Shown here: positions 17,672-26,600 of the stretch, in pieces
Position numbering within the stretch: position 1 is the stretch's first letter
Layout: every line of letters starts with the position of its first letter
DNA from: RECM01 sp047921215
GTDB taxonomy: Bacteria > Bacteroidota > Rhodothermia > Balneolales > Cyclonatronaceae
Direction: 5' to 3'
Assembly (NCBI GenBank): GCA_047921215.1
Contig: JBLRWO010000023.1
Location: forward strand, 8,150 to 72,149
DNA: 64,000 nucleotides
The notes under the pieces: generated by a model
Seen by the model: the letters and a program-made list of their open reading frames with translations, nothing else
Told to the model about the DNA's origin: nothing
Databases searched by the model: none
Program-made: the position numbers and the translations under genes

Positions 17672-18570
17672 TGAAAACATTCTTCGAATCATTGTTCAAA
17701 TTCGACCGGGAAGAAACCACCGGAGAAATGCTGCACTTCAAGCTTTTTGAGCTCTACATGGTGTACCACATTATCTGGACGGTCTGGTACTGGGGTTTCT
17801 ACACACTCCGCATCACGGATGTGGTGCTGCCGCTGGGAATTGCCCAGTACATCGACATAACGTTTATGTACGGCAACTCGTTACCGCTTATAAACGCCGC
17901 TCTGATCAGTGTACTGGTAGTACTCGCCTTTTTTCGGCTTACGCCTTCCTGGACCTACATGCTGGCTCTGGTGCTTATGCACTTCCAGTATGTAGCCCGC
18001 TTCAGTCTGGGTGAAATTTCTCATGGAGCACACATGACCGCTGCCACGCTGCTATGTTTTGCCCTGGGCCTGCTTTTCTTCAGATCATCAAAAGACAGTC
18101 GCCGTTTCATCATGGGTGCCGTCTTCTTTTTTGTGGGCTTAAGCTATGTGTCGGCCGGTGTGAGCAAACTGATCGGTACCGGTCCTTTCTGGATCGACGG
18201 ACGGCACCTGTGGCTATGGATGGGCGAAAAGGGTATCGATATCCTCTCCCGGGAAGGAGCTTTCACCAACAACTTGCTGCAGGAACTGGCCTGGTCGAGC
18301 CGTGGCATGGCCACCTTGATCCTTCTTTCGGGTCTGCTGATCGAACTGAGCGGATTTCTATTCTGGTTCGAGCGGTATCGCCCCTATATCGCAACCCTCA
18401 CCATCGGAATGCACCTGGGAATCATGGTAACCATGAATATCCGTTTTGATGCATCTATAGCCCAGCTGATCGTGATCGGATATCCATGGGCAGTACTGTT
18501 CAATTACCTGCTTGCCGGCCGGGAAAATATCCGGTTCAAATCAGCCCGTCTGTTACAGAAAATGATGTGA
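17671..18570 (+). CDS. HTTM-domain polytopic membrane protein
   Basis: This 299-residue protein has about seven to eight hydrophobic helices and the look of the HTTM domain shared with vitamin-K-dependent gamma-carboxylases: an early HIIWTVWYWGF segment, SAGVSKLIGTGPFW near residue 165, and GMHLGIMVTMNIRFD near residue 248. Bacterial HTTM proteins are mostly uncharacterised. A true carboxylase also has a large lumenal domain, which is missing here. It starts with GTG at 17671, overlapping the preceding stop by one base, so it forms a two-gene module with the small membrane protein. Confidence 0.72.
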   Translation: MKTFFESLFKFDREETTGEMLHFKLFELYMVYHIIWTVWYWGFYTLRITDVVLPLGIAQYIDITFMYGNSLPLINAALISVLVVLAFFRLTPSWTYMLALVLMHFQYVARFSLGEISHGAHMTAATLLCFALGLLFFRSSKDSRRFIMGAVFFFVGLSYVSAGVSKLIGTGPFWIDGRHLWLWMGEKGIDILSREGAFTNNLLQELAWSSRGMATLILLSGLLIELSGFLFWFERYRPYIATLTIGMHLGIMVTMNIRFDASIAQLIVIGYPWAVLFNYLLAGRENIRFKSARLLQKMM

Positions 18571-18642
18571 GACAGGTCCGGAATACATCGTATTTCATTC
18601 GCTTAACAGTGTTATCTTACAGGTAACCTAATCATCACGATC

Positions 18643-19410
18643 ATGACAAAATCAATCTTTATCACCGGTGCTGCTGATGGGATTGGCAGGGAAACTGCAC
18701 TCTATTTCACGTCAAGAGGTTGGTTTGCCGGGCTGTTCGACATCAATGAGGAAGGCCTCAAAAAGACAGCCAATGAAATCGGACAGGACCGGTGCTGCCA
18801 CATGAAGCTGGATGTTACCGACCCGGAGTCCTATCAGCATGCCATTGATTTTTTCTCCATTCATACCGTTGGCCGGATGGATGCGCTGTTCAACTGTGCA
18901 GGTATCATGCGGATGGGACCTTTTGACGAAGTACCTCTTGAAGAGCACCTTAAAACCATACGGATAAATGTCGACGGGCCGATAATCGGTACCCGTCTGG
19001 CACTTCCGTTACTTGAACAAACCGGGGATGCTGCCGTTATCACCATGTCGTCGGCATCCGCCTTTTATGGTGTGCCTGACCTTTCGGTATATTCGGCTTC
19101 AAAATTTGCTGTCAGGGGTTTAACAGAGGCACTGAACATTGAACTGGAGGGTAAGGGAATTACCGTTACAGACCTGATGCCCCTTTACGTAAATACCGGC
19201 ATGATAAGTAGTCAGCAACACCGCGCCGGATCCCTGCAATTGTTCGGGGCCAGGCTGAGTCCCCTTGAAATGGCTGAACTGGTCTGGAAAGCAGCCCATG
19301 GATCCAGGGTGCATTGGGTTCCGACTGCCAAACTGAAAACACTGAATCTGATGAGCAGTTTATTTCCTTTTGCAAAGAAATTTACCATGAAGACCATCAG
19401 TCGGAAATAG
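18643..19410 (+). CDS. Short-chain dehydrogenase/reductase
   Basis: A classical SDR of 255 residues. The NAD(P) loop is TGAADGIG (about residues 8-15), NCAGIM follows near residue 85, the catalytic Ser lies in TMSSASAF near 138, and the Tyr/Lys pair is in YSASK near 150-154. Asp at the end of the second strand (LFDINEEG) suggests a preference for NAD over NADP, though this is only a rule of thumb. The substrate is unknown. It precedes an MFS transporter by 28 bases, so the two may be co-transcribed. Confidence 0.88.
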   Translation: MTKSIFITGAADGIGRETALYFTSRGWFAGLFDINEEGLKKTANEIGQDRCCHMKLDVTDPESYQHAIDFFSIHTVGRMDALFNCAGIMRMGPFDEVPLEEHLKTIRINVDGPIIGTRLALPLLEQTGDAAVITMSSASAFYGVPDLSVYSASKFAVRGLTEALNIELEGKGITVTDLMPLYVNTGMISSQQHRAGSLQLFGARLSPLEMAELVWKAAHGSRVHWVPTAKLKTLNLMSSLFPFAKKFTMKTISRK

Positions 19411-19438
19411 TCTTTTCCATATGCCGAAATCTGATTGA

Positions 19439-20650
19439 ATGACCTATTTCGAATTTATTCGTTCCAATAAACGTTTATCGGCTTTCGGACCTGTTCTGAC
19501 CTTTCATTCCGCATTCGGACAGACGTTTTTCATCTCGTTGTTTGTCCCATTTTTCCTGGCCGAATTCGACCTTACCAATACGACATTCGGATTTCTTTAC
19601 TCCGGTGCCACTCTGGCAAGCGCTCTTCTGATAATGATGACCGGGCAGCTCATCGACCGTTACGACCTGAAATGGTACAGTTCCGCAGTCGCTATCGGGC
19701 TGGGGCTATCGGCGCTACTGATGTCGGTCGCTTTTTCAGCATGGATTCTGATCCCCGGGCTGGTCGGACTTCGCTTTTTCGGGCAGGGCCTTACATTTCA
19801 CACGGCACAATCCACCATGGCCCGGTATTTCGACACACTGAGGGGAAAAGCCCTGAGTGTATCGGCTTTGGGTTTGCCGTTTGGAGAGGCAACGCTCCCG
19901 TCCCTGTTTGCTTTCATTATCGGTATGGCTGGCTGGCGAGGCAGCTGGCTGATCATCGCAGTCTCAGCCTTCATCCTGTTCCTGCCCGCACTTCTGCTTC
20001 TGCTGAGGCCAATGGAAACCCGTCCGGACAGGGTGGTATCACAGATTGCCGGAACCGGCGATGATGATATCATCTGGAAACGGAGGCATGTACTGCGTGA
20101 TGTCAGGTTTTACTTTTTCCTGCCGGCCATTCTGCTTACCCCGTTCATGCTCACCGGTCTCTTTCTTTTCCAGATCAGTCTGGCCGAATACAAATCATGG
20201 TCGGTTGAAACGATCGCTGCCGCCTTCATCGCTTTTGCGAGTCTCAAGGTAATTTTCTCGCTATGGGTTGGTCCCGCCATCGATAAATACTCGGCTAAAA
20301 AGATCTTCCCCTGGTTTATTTTACCTTTTCTGCTGGGTATTCTGTCGCTTTGGCTGATAGACCACCCTGCTGCCGCTTTTATTTATCTCGGCCTGCTGGG
20401 AGTTACCGAGGGACTCGGAATGAGCGTAAAAACTTCGCTGTGGGCCGAGCTGTATGGTATTAAAACAATCGGTGCCATCCGAAGTATGCTCACTACGTTT
20501 ATGGTAATAAGTACCGCGGTAAGTCCGCTGTTGTTCGGCTGGCTTATAGATTCCGGCTACGGATTTGATTTTATACTGCCATCATCTGTGGTACTTACCA
20601 TCGCGGTGATTCTGCTTGCATTCGGTGTAAACAAGAAACCGGCCCGGTAA
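19439..20650 (+). CDS. MFS transporter
   Basis: A 403-residue membrane protein with twelve predicted helices and the MFS loop motif between helices 2 and 3 in the form GQLIDRYDLKW. A longer cytoplasmic loop near residues 185-215 separates the two halves (LLLLRPMETRPDRV), as usual. The GPAIDKYSAKK repeat of the loop motif is present in the second half. Substrate cannot be inferred. It converges with ftsH, stops 6 bases apart. Confidence 0.88.
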   Translation: MTYFEFIRSNKRLSAFGPVLTFHSAFGQTFFISLFVPFFLAEFDLTNTTFGFLYSGATLASALLIMMTGQLIDRYDLKWYSSAVAIGLGLSALLMSVAFSAWILIPGLVGLRFFGQGLTFHTAQSTMARYFDTLRGKALSVSALGLPFGEATLPSLFAFIIGMAGWRGSWLIIAVSAFILFLPALLLLLRPMETRPDRVVSQIAGTGDDDIIWKRRHVLRDVRFYFFLPAILLTPFMLTGLFLFQISLAEYKSWSVETIAAAFIAFASLKVIFSLWVGPAIDKYSAKKIFPWFILPFLLGILSLWLIDHPAAAFIYLGLLGVTEGLGMSVKTSLWAELYGIKTIGAIRSMLTTFMVISTAVSPLLFGWLIDSGYGFDFILPSSVVLTIAVILLAFGVNKKPAR

Positions 20651-20656
20651 CAGCGT

Positions 20657-22867
20657 TTATTTCTTCTCCTGATTATCCGCCGGTTCTTCTTCAACAGTAT
20701 CCTGCGAGAACAGATCGGATTTGTTCTCATCCGGTTTTTCTGTCAACTTCCCGTCTTTCGCCGCTTTGCCATTTCCGGATTCTTTCACGGCTTTTTTCAC
20801 AGGTTCCTTATCAGTTTTTTTTTCTGAATCCTTGCCGGTTTTCTTTCCTGGTGATTTATTTATGGCTTTTTTATCACCGTCCTGATCAACATCATCAACA
20901 TCATCCACACTCATAATTTCACCAATGGTATCGGCTTCCTTCTTTGAGACAGGATAATTGCCATACGGACGTTCGCCAAGTAATTCGATAAGGTCTTTAG
21001 AGGTCAGAATCTCCTTGTCGAGAAGCGTTTCGGCCATCGTATGCAGTTCGGCTTTGTGTTCAATCAGCATTTTGCGGGTGCGCTCATAGCATTCTTTAAT
21101 GATCGCGCTTATGGCTTCATCAATTTTACGGGCGGTATCCTCCGAATACTTACGATTAAAGCCGAACTGTCCGCCGTCTGAATTCTGTGAATCGTTATAA
21201 GAGAGGTAACCCAGTTCTTCGCTCATTCCATATATGGCCACCATGGCGAAAGCCATATTCGTTATCCGTTCAAGATCATTTTGCGCACCGGTCGAGATCT
21301 TCCCGAATGTAAGTTCTTCGGCCACACGTCCTCCAAGCAGCACAGATATCCGGTCAATCAGCTCCTCGCGGGTCATCAGGAAACGGTCTTCAAGCGGGGT
21401 TTGCAGCGTATAACCAAGTGCGGCCAGACCCCTCGGTACAATAGATACTTTCAGAACCGGATCGGTATGTTCAAGATACCATCCAACAATGGCATGGCCC
21501 GATTCGTGGAATGCCACAATTTTACGCTCATTGGGGCTTATAATCTTGTTCTTCTTTTCAAGACCGGCAACAACCCGTTCGATTGCATCCTGGAAATCGA
21601 TCATCTCAACCGATGCTTTATCGCGGCGTGCGGCAAGAAGAGCGGCTTCGTTGCACATATTGGCCAGTTCGGCACCGGCAAAACCGGGAGTTTGCGAAGC
21701 GAGCAGATTAGTATCTACATCATTGCCGACTTTGATTTTTTTCAGATGCACTTTCAGCACGGCTTCACGCCCTTTGAGGTCGGGCTTGTCGATGAGAATC
21801 TGACGGTCGAAGCGGCCGGGCCGCAGCAGAGCCGAATCGAGAATATCGGGGCGGTTCGTGGCGGCCATGATGATGACCCCTTTTTCTGTATTAAACCCGT
21901 CCATTTCTGACAGCAGCTGATTGAGCGTATTTTCCCGCTCATCGTTTGATGCTGCCATGGCATTCTTACCGCGGCTTCGGCCAATGGCGTCAATTTCATC
22001 AATAAAAATAATGCATGGGGCCTTTTCCTTGGCCTGCTTGAACAGGTCGCGTACACGGGCGGCACCTACACCGACAAACATCTCCACAAAATCGGAACCG
22101 CTAAGACTGAAGAACGGAACATCCGCCTCGCCGGCCGTGGCTTTGGCCATGAGTGTTTTACCGGTACCCGGAGGGCCTACAAGAAGAACACCTTTTGGAA
22201 TAGCCCCGCCCAGTACAGTGAATTTCTTGGGGTTTTTCAAAAACTCTACAACTTCTTCAACCTCTTCCTTGGCTTCCTCAAGACCGGCAACATCCTTGAA
22301 TGTAACCTTGTTTTCGCTCTGTTTGTCGTAGAGCGCAGCCTTGTTCTTACCGATATTGAGAACCTGTTGTCCCGGGTTCATCCGTTTAAAGATATACAGC
22401 CAGAACAATACGATCAGTGTTATCGGAATCAGCCAGAAGATCAGGCTGCCAAACCAGTTGTCATCGATCCGGGCGTCATACCGGACATTGTTTTCATCCA
22501 GAAGCGGGCGGAGTTCGTCACCCTCGATCATGGTTGTGGTAAATGAATACGAGGGCTCACGGGTTTGGAACTGCATAAGCGACTCGGAATCCGCACGTGT
22601 GCCCACCAGTCCGTCGTCTACCGCCTGACGTTTGAATTTACCCTCAATCCGCACTCCGTTAACAATAACGATCTCTTCAACATAACCCTGTTTTACATGG
22701 TCAAGAAACTTGCTGTATTCCAGGCGCGTACCCTGATCGGGTGAAAACGTGTAGAAATTGAGCACCAGCAGACCAACGATGATGGCAATGTAGATCCAAA
22801 ACGGGAATTTTGGTGCACGACGCTGTTGATTTTGTGGCTGATTGTTCTTATTTGGGGTATCAGACAT
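20657..22867 (-). CDS. ftsH: ATP-dependent zinc metalloprotease FtsH
   Basis: FtsH is a membrane-bound hexameric AAA protease that degrades misfolded and short-lived membrane proteins. With the start at 22867 (MSDTPNK) the order is: Gln/Asn-rich head, membrane helix about 21-40, periplasmic domain, second helix about 139-160, AAA domain with Walker A GPPGTGKT (231-238) and Walker B FIDEID (about 288-293), zinc motif HESGH (454-458), then the protease domain. An upstream start at 22927 adds 20 unconvincing residues. The tail is unusual: about 100 residues of Lys/Asp/Glu-rich low-complexity sequence after the conserved end near residue 635. Confidence 0.97.
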   Translation of the reverse strand: MSDTPNKNNQPQNQQRRAPKFPFWIYIAIIVGLLVLNFYTFSPDQGTRLEYSKFLDHVKQGYVEEIVIVNGVRIEGKFKRQAVDDGLVGTRADSESLMQFQTREPSYSFTTTMIEGDELRPLLDENNVRYDARIDDNWFGSLIFWLIPITLIVLFWLYIFKRMNPGQQVLNIGKNKAALYDKQSENKVTFKDVAGLEEAKEEVEEVVEFLKNPKKFTVLGGAIPKGVLLVGPPGTGKTLMAKATAGEADVPFFSLSGSDFVEMFVGVGAARVRDLFKQAKEKAPCIIFIDEIDAIGRSRGKNAMAASNDERENTLNQLLSEMDGFNTEKGVIIMAATNRPDILDSALLRPGRFDRQILIDKPDLKGREAVLKVHLKKIKVGNDVDTNLLASQTPGFAGAELANMCNEAALLAARRDKASVEMIDFQDAIERVVAGLEKKNKIISPNERKIVAFHESGHAIVGWYLEHTDPVLKVSIVPRGLAALGYTLQTPLEDRFLMTREELIDRISVLLGGRVAEELTFGKISTGAQNDLERITNMAFAMVAIYGMSEELGYLSYNDSQNSDGGQFGFNRKYSEDTARKIDEAISAIIKECYERTRKMLIEHKAELHTMAETLLDKEILTSKDLIELLGERPYGNYPVSKKEADTIGEIMSVDDVDDVDQDGDKKAINKSPGKKTGKDSEKKTDKEPVKKAVKESGNGKAAKDGKLTEKPDENKSDLFSQDTVEEEPADNQEKK

Positions 22868-23091
22868 GTATTTCGGCTGAAAATTCTGTAAACGGTGTAA
22901 ATGGATTAAGGTATTAAGATACGACAAAGAATAGAACTATGCCGTCTGCATCAGATGTGTCAGGTAAACAAATGAAAATCGCTTGGGACTACCGTCAGAC
23001 TACATGTTAACGGACCAACTGCCCAATGAATAACGTACAGGTATACTGCATATTTGATCGCTTTTGTTAACCGCTGAAAATCCGTAAGCGT

Positions 23092-24123
23092 TCAACCGGG
23101 AAGCCTGATTTCGTGCACATCCCCTTCCGATGTTTGTAACAATATACCTTCACTGGCAGGTACCAGTTTACCGATTACTACAAAATCCCTGAACAAATCT
23201 GCAAAACGTTCTACATCTTTTTCTGACAGGGTGAACATGAGCTCGTAATCCTCTCCACCGTGCAGGGCAAACTGATCTACATTATCCTGCAATTCATTGG
23301 CAGCAGCCCTTGTATCTGGTGCCACAGGCAGCGCCGCTTCATAGATTCGGGCCCCGCAACCTGATGCCCTGCCCAGATATATCAATTCATTCGCCAGGCC
23401 CTGACTGATGTCGATCATGGCACCGGGCGTAATACCGGCTTCCTGAAGAGCATCGATCAGATCTTTACGGGCATGAGGTACCAGCTGACGGCCCACCACA
23501 TAATCAAAGCCCGACAGATCCGGTTCGAACTGCTCGTCGCCGCGTTCCTGCCAGACATTCTTCTCCCTCATCAGCAACTTAAGACCTGCAAAGGCACCCC
23601 CAAGATCACCCGTTACGCACAGGGCTTCACCGGGTTTGGCACCCGATCTGTAGCAAACCCGATCAGCATCTGTGGTTCCGTAGGCTGTAAGTGATAGAAC
23701 CATATTCGATACCGTGGGAGCCACATCACCACCGGCAATATCGACATTATAATGATGGGCAGCTGAATGCACTCCTGAATAGAATTCATGCAGCATCTCC
23801 AATGAAATCCGGTTGGGCAGCATTACCGATACCGTAATCAACTCCGGTTTACCGTTCATGGCGTAGATATCGGAAACCGCAGCTGTTACGGCTTTAAAAC
23901 CCAGGTGCTTGAACGGGGTATAAACCAGATCGAAATGTACTCCTTCAACCAGGCTGTCGGTTGACAGCAGACCCGACAGGTAATCACTGATTCTGAATAC
24001 GGCTGCATCATCGCCTATCCCCTTGATTAGTGACGGCGATTTAGCGGTTTCAAACTGCCTGAGGCTGTCGATGAGTTGTTGCCGGCCCACTTCCTGTATA
24101 GGTGTAAATGGTTGATGGCTCAT
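23092..24123 (-). CDS. thiL: Thiamine-monophosphate kinase
   Basis: ThiL phosphorylates thiamine monophosphate to the active cofactor thiamine diphosphate. The N-terminal GIGDDAAVF motif (about residues 40-48) and STDSLVEGVHFD (about 74-85) bind Mg-ATP, followed by AGGDVAPT near residue 148 and the C-terminal HGGEDYELMFTL near residue 290. The length of 343 is slightly above the usual 320-330. It lies between ftsH and the exbD operon, separated from exbD by a terminator, so it is probably transcribed alone. No thi-box (TPP) riboswitch was seen upstream. Confidence 0.95.
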   Translation of the reverse strand: MSHQPFTPIQEVGRQQLIDSLRQFETAKSPSLIKGIGDDAAVFRISDYLSGLLSTDSLVEGVHFDLVYTPFKHLGFKAVTAAVSDIYAMNGKPELITVSVMLPNRISLEMLHEFYSGVHSAAHHYNVDIAGGDVAPTVSNMVLSLTAYGTTDADRVCYRSGAKPGEALCVTGDLGGAFAGLKLLMREKNVWQERGDEQFEPDLSGFDYVVGRQLVPHARKDLIDALQEAGITPGAMIDISQGLANELIYLGRASGCGARIYEAALPVAPDTRAAANELQDNVDQFALHGGEDYELMFTLSEKDVERFADLFRDFVVIGKLVPASEGILLQTSEGDVHEIRLPG

Positions 24124-24161
24124 ATAGAAATAACATTGATTATGTCAGGTACATTATTGCC

Positions 24162-24199
24162 GAAAAAAAAAGAGGCCGACCCTGAATCAGGGCAGCCTC
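24162..24199 (-). terminator. Terminator after the exbB-exbD operon
   Basis: On the minus strand a two-part stem (gaggc/gcctc outside, ccctg/caggg inside) is followed by a run of nine T. It sits 25 bases past the exbD stop and before thiL. Confidence 0.85.
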
Positions 24200-24223
24200 A
24201 AAACCAGCATTGTTACCGGCAGG

Positions 24224-24670
24224 TCAGCTCGGATCTCTTCGGGTCGAGTAGTTAATCCGTAGGGTTCCTGCTTCACGGAGTTCCTGCTTCACATCGCTTA
24301 CAACGCCCATCTCTGACTCCCGGTCAACCCGCAGGGAAACGATCAGCTTGGGTTGTTCGCGGAGCTTGTCGTACATAAGCCGGCGTATTGCACGGAAATC
24401 TTCAATCAGGTCGTCATCAATCTGCACGCTTGTTTCACCATAACGGTTCGCTCCGAGAACCCGCGGGCCGATATAGACATAACTGACCAGACGCTTCTGT
24501 TCGATCTTTTCAATATTGGTAGCAGAGGTGAGCTGTACCCTCACCTGCAGTTCAACTTCACGGAGTACCGTTGTTACCATGAAAAAGATCAGAAGCATGA
24601 AGATGATATCGGGCATCGACGATGTCGGTACATCCTGCTTCGCTTTTGCTTTTTTCTTGAAGTGTGCCAT
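24224..24670 (-). CDS. exbD: Biopolymer transporter ExbD (second copy)
   Basis: ExbD partners with ExbB to turn the proton gradient into mechanical work for TonB-type or gliding/Tol-type systems. After a basic head, a membrane helix (about residues 17-38) begins with SMPDIIFMLLIFFMV; the Asp here is the proton-coupling residue. The periplasmic domain holds the VSLRVDRESEMGVVSDV segment. It is the last gene of the four-gene operon, 19 bases after the preceding exbD. Having two different ExbD proteins suggests a heteromeric stator or two alternative ones. Confidence 0.92.
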   Translation of the reverse strand: MAHFKKKAKAKQDVPTSSMPDIIFMLLIFFMVTTVLREVELQVRVQLTSATNIEKIEQKRLVSYVYIGPRVLGANRYGETSVQIDDDLIEDFRAIRRLMYDKLREQPKLIVSLRVDRESEMGVVSDVKQELREAGTLRINYSTRRDPS

Positions 24671-24689
24671 ATCTAGATTTTATATTCGG

Positions 24690-25244
24690 TTATGCACCCG
24701 GATCCGGTTCTGCTTCTGATATCTTCTGCGGGTACATATCCCTGATTTCATCCTCAAGACCGCGTTCATCCACATACGTTTTATACTGCTCGTAACTCCG
24801 GAAACCTCTGGCCCGGGCTTCGGCATCCCTGAGTTCTCTGTATGCTCCCATCACTTCATCCAGCATATCAATGTAGATGTCGTAAGGGGTGTTGCGGTCG
24901 GTCTTGATCGAAACAATAGCCATTTGCGGTGATTCGGACAGCTCCTCGTCTTCGCCGTTGTTATCAACAAAGCGGATAACCAGGTCTTTCACATCGCGCA
25001 GGGCTGATGGTGATTCGTTAACCAGAATAAGTCCCTGATTGTTGACAAGGATTTTGAGCATGTTCCGCTCCCTTATGGGTGGCGGGGGCTCATCAGACAG
25101 GGGCGGGAGCACGAGTCCGATACCAGTATCAACATCAATGGTAGTTACCACCAGAAAGAAGATAAGAAGCAGAAAGGCGATATCGGCTAGCGACGACGAG
25201 GGTACCTCGGCTTCACCTTTGCTCTTTTTTTTCTTTAGTAACAT
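24690..25244 (-). CDS. exbD: Biopolymer transporter ExbD (first copy)
   Basis: A 184-residue ExbD-type protein. The head (MLLKKKKSKGEAEVPSSS) leads into a membrane helix starting LADIAFLLLIFFLV, again with the conserved Asp. The periplasmic part has IVSIKTDRNTPYDIYIDML, the strand-helix segment of the family. It is larger than the second copy by about 35 residues at the C-terminus, an acidic extension with no known role. The start is the ATG at 25244, thirteen bases after the small membrane gene. Confidence 0.93.
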   Translation of the reverse strand: MLLKKKKSKGEAEVPSSSLADIAFLLLIFFLVVTTIDVDTGIGLVLPPLSDEPPPPIRERNMLKILVNNQGLILVNESPSALRDVKDLVIRFVDNNGEDEELSESPQMAIVSIKTDRNTPYDIYIDMLDEVMGAYRELRDAEARARGFRSYEQYKTYVDERGLEDEIRDMYPQKISEAEPDPGA

Positions 25245-25256
25245 GAAGTATTACCG

Positions 25257-25526
25257 TTAAATTTTAATAAATGAACTTCTTGCACCGGTAAGTAAAATGC
25301 CCAGGAATACGATGCCGATCATCAACAGCATTGTGAAGATGGCAGCCTGGGTGGCATCACCGAATACAAAGAAGGCAATGATGGCAATGATAAAGGGAAC
25401 GGCAATCGTTACCATTTTATCGAGGGCCATTTTGCCGGATACGATATTCATAAAACCGAACACCAGAATTCCCAGTACTCCGGCAGCTACGAGTAATAGA
25501 GTTAGTCCTATTGCAATGGGTACCAT
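25257..25526 (-). CDS. Small membrane protein in ExbB/ExbD operon
   Basis: No named family recognised. The 89-residue product is almost entirely hydrophobic, with three predicted helices (about 4-28, 38-58, 62-80), short loops and a basic last 10 residues. It sits between exbB (22 bases upstream) and the first exbD (13 bases downstream), so it is very probably co-expressed and may be an accessory subunit of the energising complex. A similar small gene occurs at this place in related phyla as far as I recall, but I cannot verify that here. Confidence 0.8.
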   Translation of the reverse strand: MVPIAIGLTLLLVAAGVLGILVFGFMNIVSGKMALDKMVTIAVPFIIAIIAFFVFGDATQAAIFTMLLMIGIVFLGILLTGARSSFIKI

Positions 25527-25547
25527 AAAAAATCCCTTGATCGATGA

Positions 25548-26261
25548 TTATTCTTTTTCGGATGATTCGCTCGGAGAAATAAGAGGTTTACCTTCCTGCA
25601 TCATCGCAATAGAATCGATGAGTACAATGGAGCTCTCTTCCATATCAACAACGAGGCGGTCTATTTTCGAGACACAATAGTTATAACCAACCTGCAGAAT
25701 AATGGCCGACATCAGGCCGGCAAGGGTTGTTAGAAGAGCAACCTTGATACCACCGGCTACCAGGCTCGGCGAGATGTCTCCGGCAACCTCAATAGCATCG
25801 AAGGCCTGAACCATCCCGATAACCGTACCGGTAAATCCAAGCAACGGAGCAAGGGCAATAAACAGGGAGAGCCAGACTAGTCCGCGCTCCAGGAAGCTCA
25901 TCTCGATGGAACCATACGATGTAATGGCTTTTTCAGCAGCTTCGATACCCTCGTCGGCGCGCAAAAGGCCGGCCTGGAATACGGATGCAACCGGTCCACG
26001 GGTACGGGAGCAGAGCTCTTCAGCAGCACTGATGCCACCGGTTTGAAGGGCTTCTTTAACCTGAAGAATAAATTGACGTGTGTTTATATCGGCGCGATTG
26101 AGTGTTATTAGTCTTTCCAGAAATATGGCAAGGCCAAGGATGAGACAGACCAATACCGGCCACATGAAATCGCCGCCTTGATTGAAGTACTCGACGAGCA
26201 CATTGAATAGCCCCATGTCGTCGGTTACTTGCATCATCAGTACAGTTGAGGAGAAGGTCAT
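25548..26261 (-). CDS. exbB: MotA/TolQ/ExbB proton channel protein
   Basis: This is the channel subunit that surrounds ExbD and uses protons to drive work at the envelope. The 237 residues contain an amphipathic/hydrophobic head, a first helix at about 33-53 (MWPVLVCLILGLAIFLER), a cytoplasmic loop, and two later helices at about 125-150 (LFIALAPLLGFTGTVIGM) and 168-193 (GGIKVALLTTLAGLMSAI). The GLTG/GTVxGM and LxTTxAGL signatures are those of TolQ/ExbB. It is the first gene of the operon; the 339-base region upstream should hold the promoter. Confidence 0.93.
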   Translation of the reverse strand: MTFSSTVLMMQVTDDMGLFNVLVEYFNQGGDFMWPVLVCLILGLAIFLERLITLNRADINTRQFILQVKEALQTGGISAAEELCSRTRGPVASVFQAGLLRADEGIEAAEKAITSYGSIEMSFLERGLVWLSLFIALAPLLGFTGTVIGMVQAFDAIEVAGDISPSLVAGGIKVALLTTLAGLMSAIILQVGYNYCVSKIDRLVVDMEESSIVLIDSIAMMQEGKPLISPSESSEKE

Positions 26262-26600
26262 ATCAGATACTCCGTTAATCCTTTATTTGGGTTAGAGTTT
26301 AAAAGAATGCGAAATGATAGATTATTTTGGTCTAAATGTCAAAGCAGTACAACTATTTGTCTGAAAGTATTTTGGCCCTGTTCTGCAGTTAGAAGCAAAG
26401 TAACTTAAATAATATTACCGTTTGTGATTGCCAATATTCAGATACTGTAATAATTATCACCACGGTATAATATGCATTTTTTTACGCTTTATTTCATCCC
26501 CTTAATCAAAATTGGGAAAAATTATCTGTCGGTCCTGTACCCATAACTCACCAAGAGCCCGGTCAGCCGGATTGTTTTGCGCTTAAATCCGGCCCTGGCA
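26262..26600. other. Intergenic region upstream of exbB
   Basis: No gene seen. It lies between the start of exbB and the stop of the large surface-protein gene, both on the minus strand, so it should contain a terminator for neither side's plus strand and the promoter for exbB. AT-rich, with no convincing hairpin plus T-run. Confidence 0.4.

Noticed and set aside
15833..20650. Possible polysaccharide or natural-product operon from glycosyltransferase to MFS transporter.
   Set aside because: The genes share a strand but have different roles, and apart from the HTTM pair, spacing does not show coupling.
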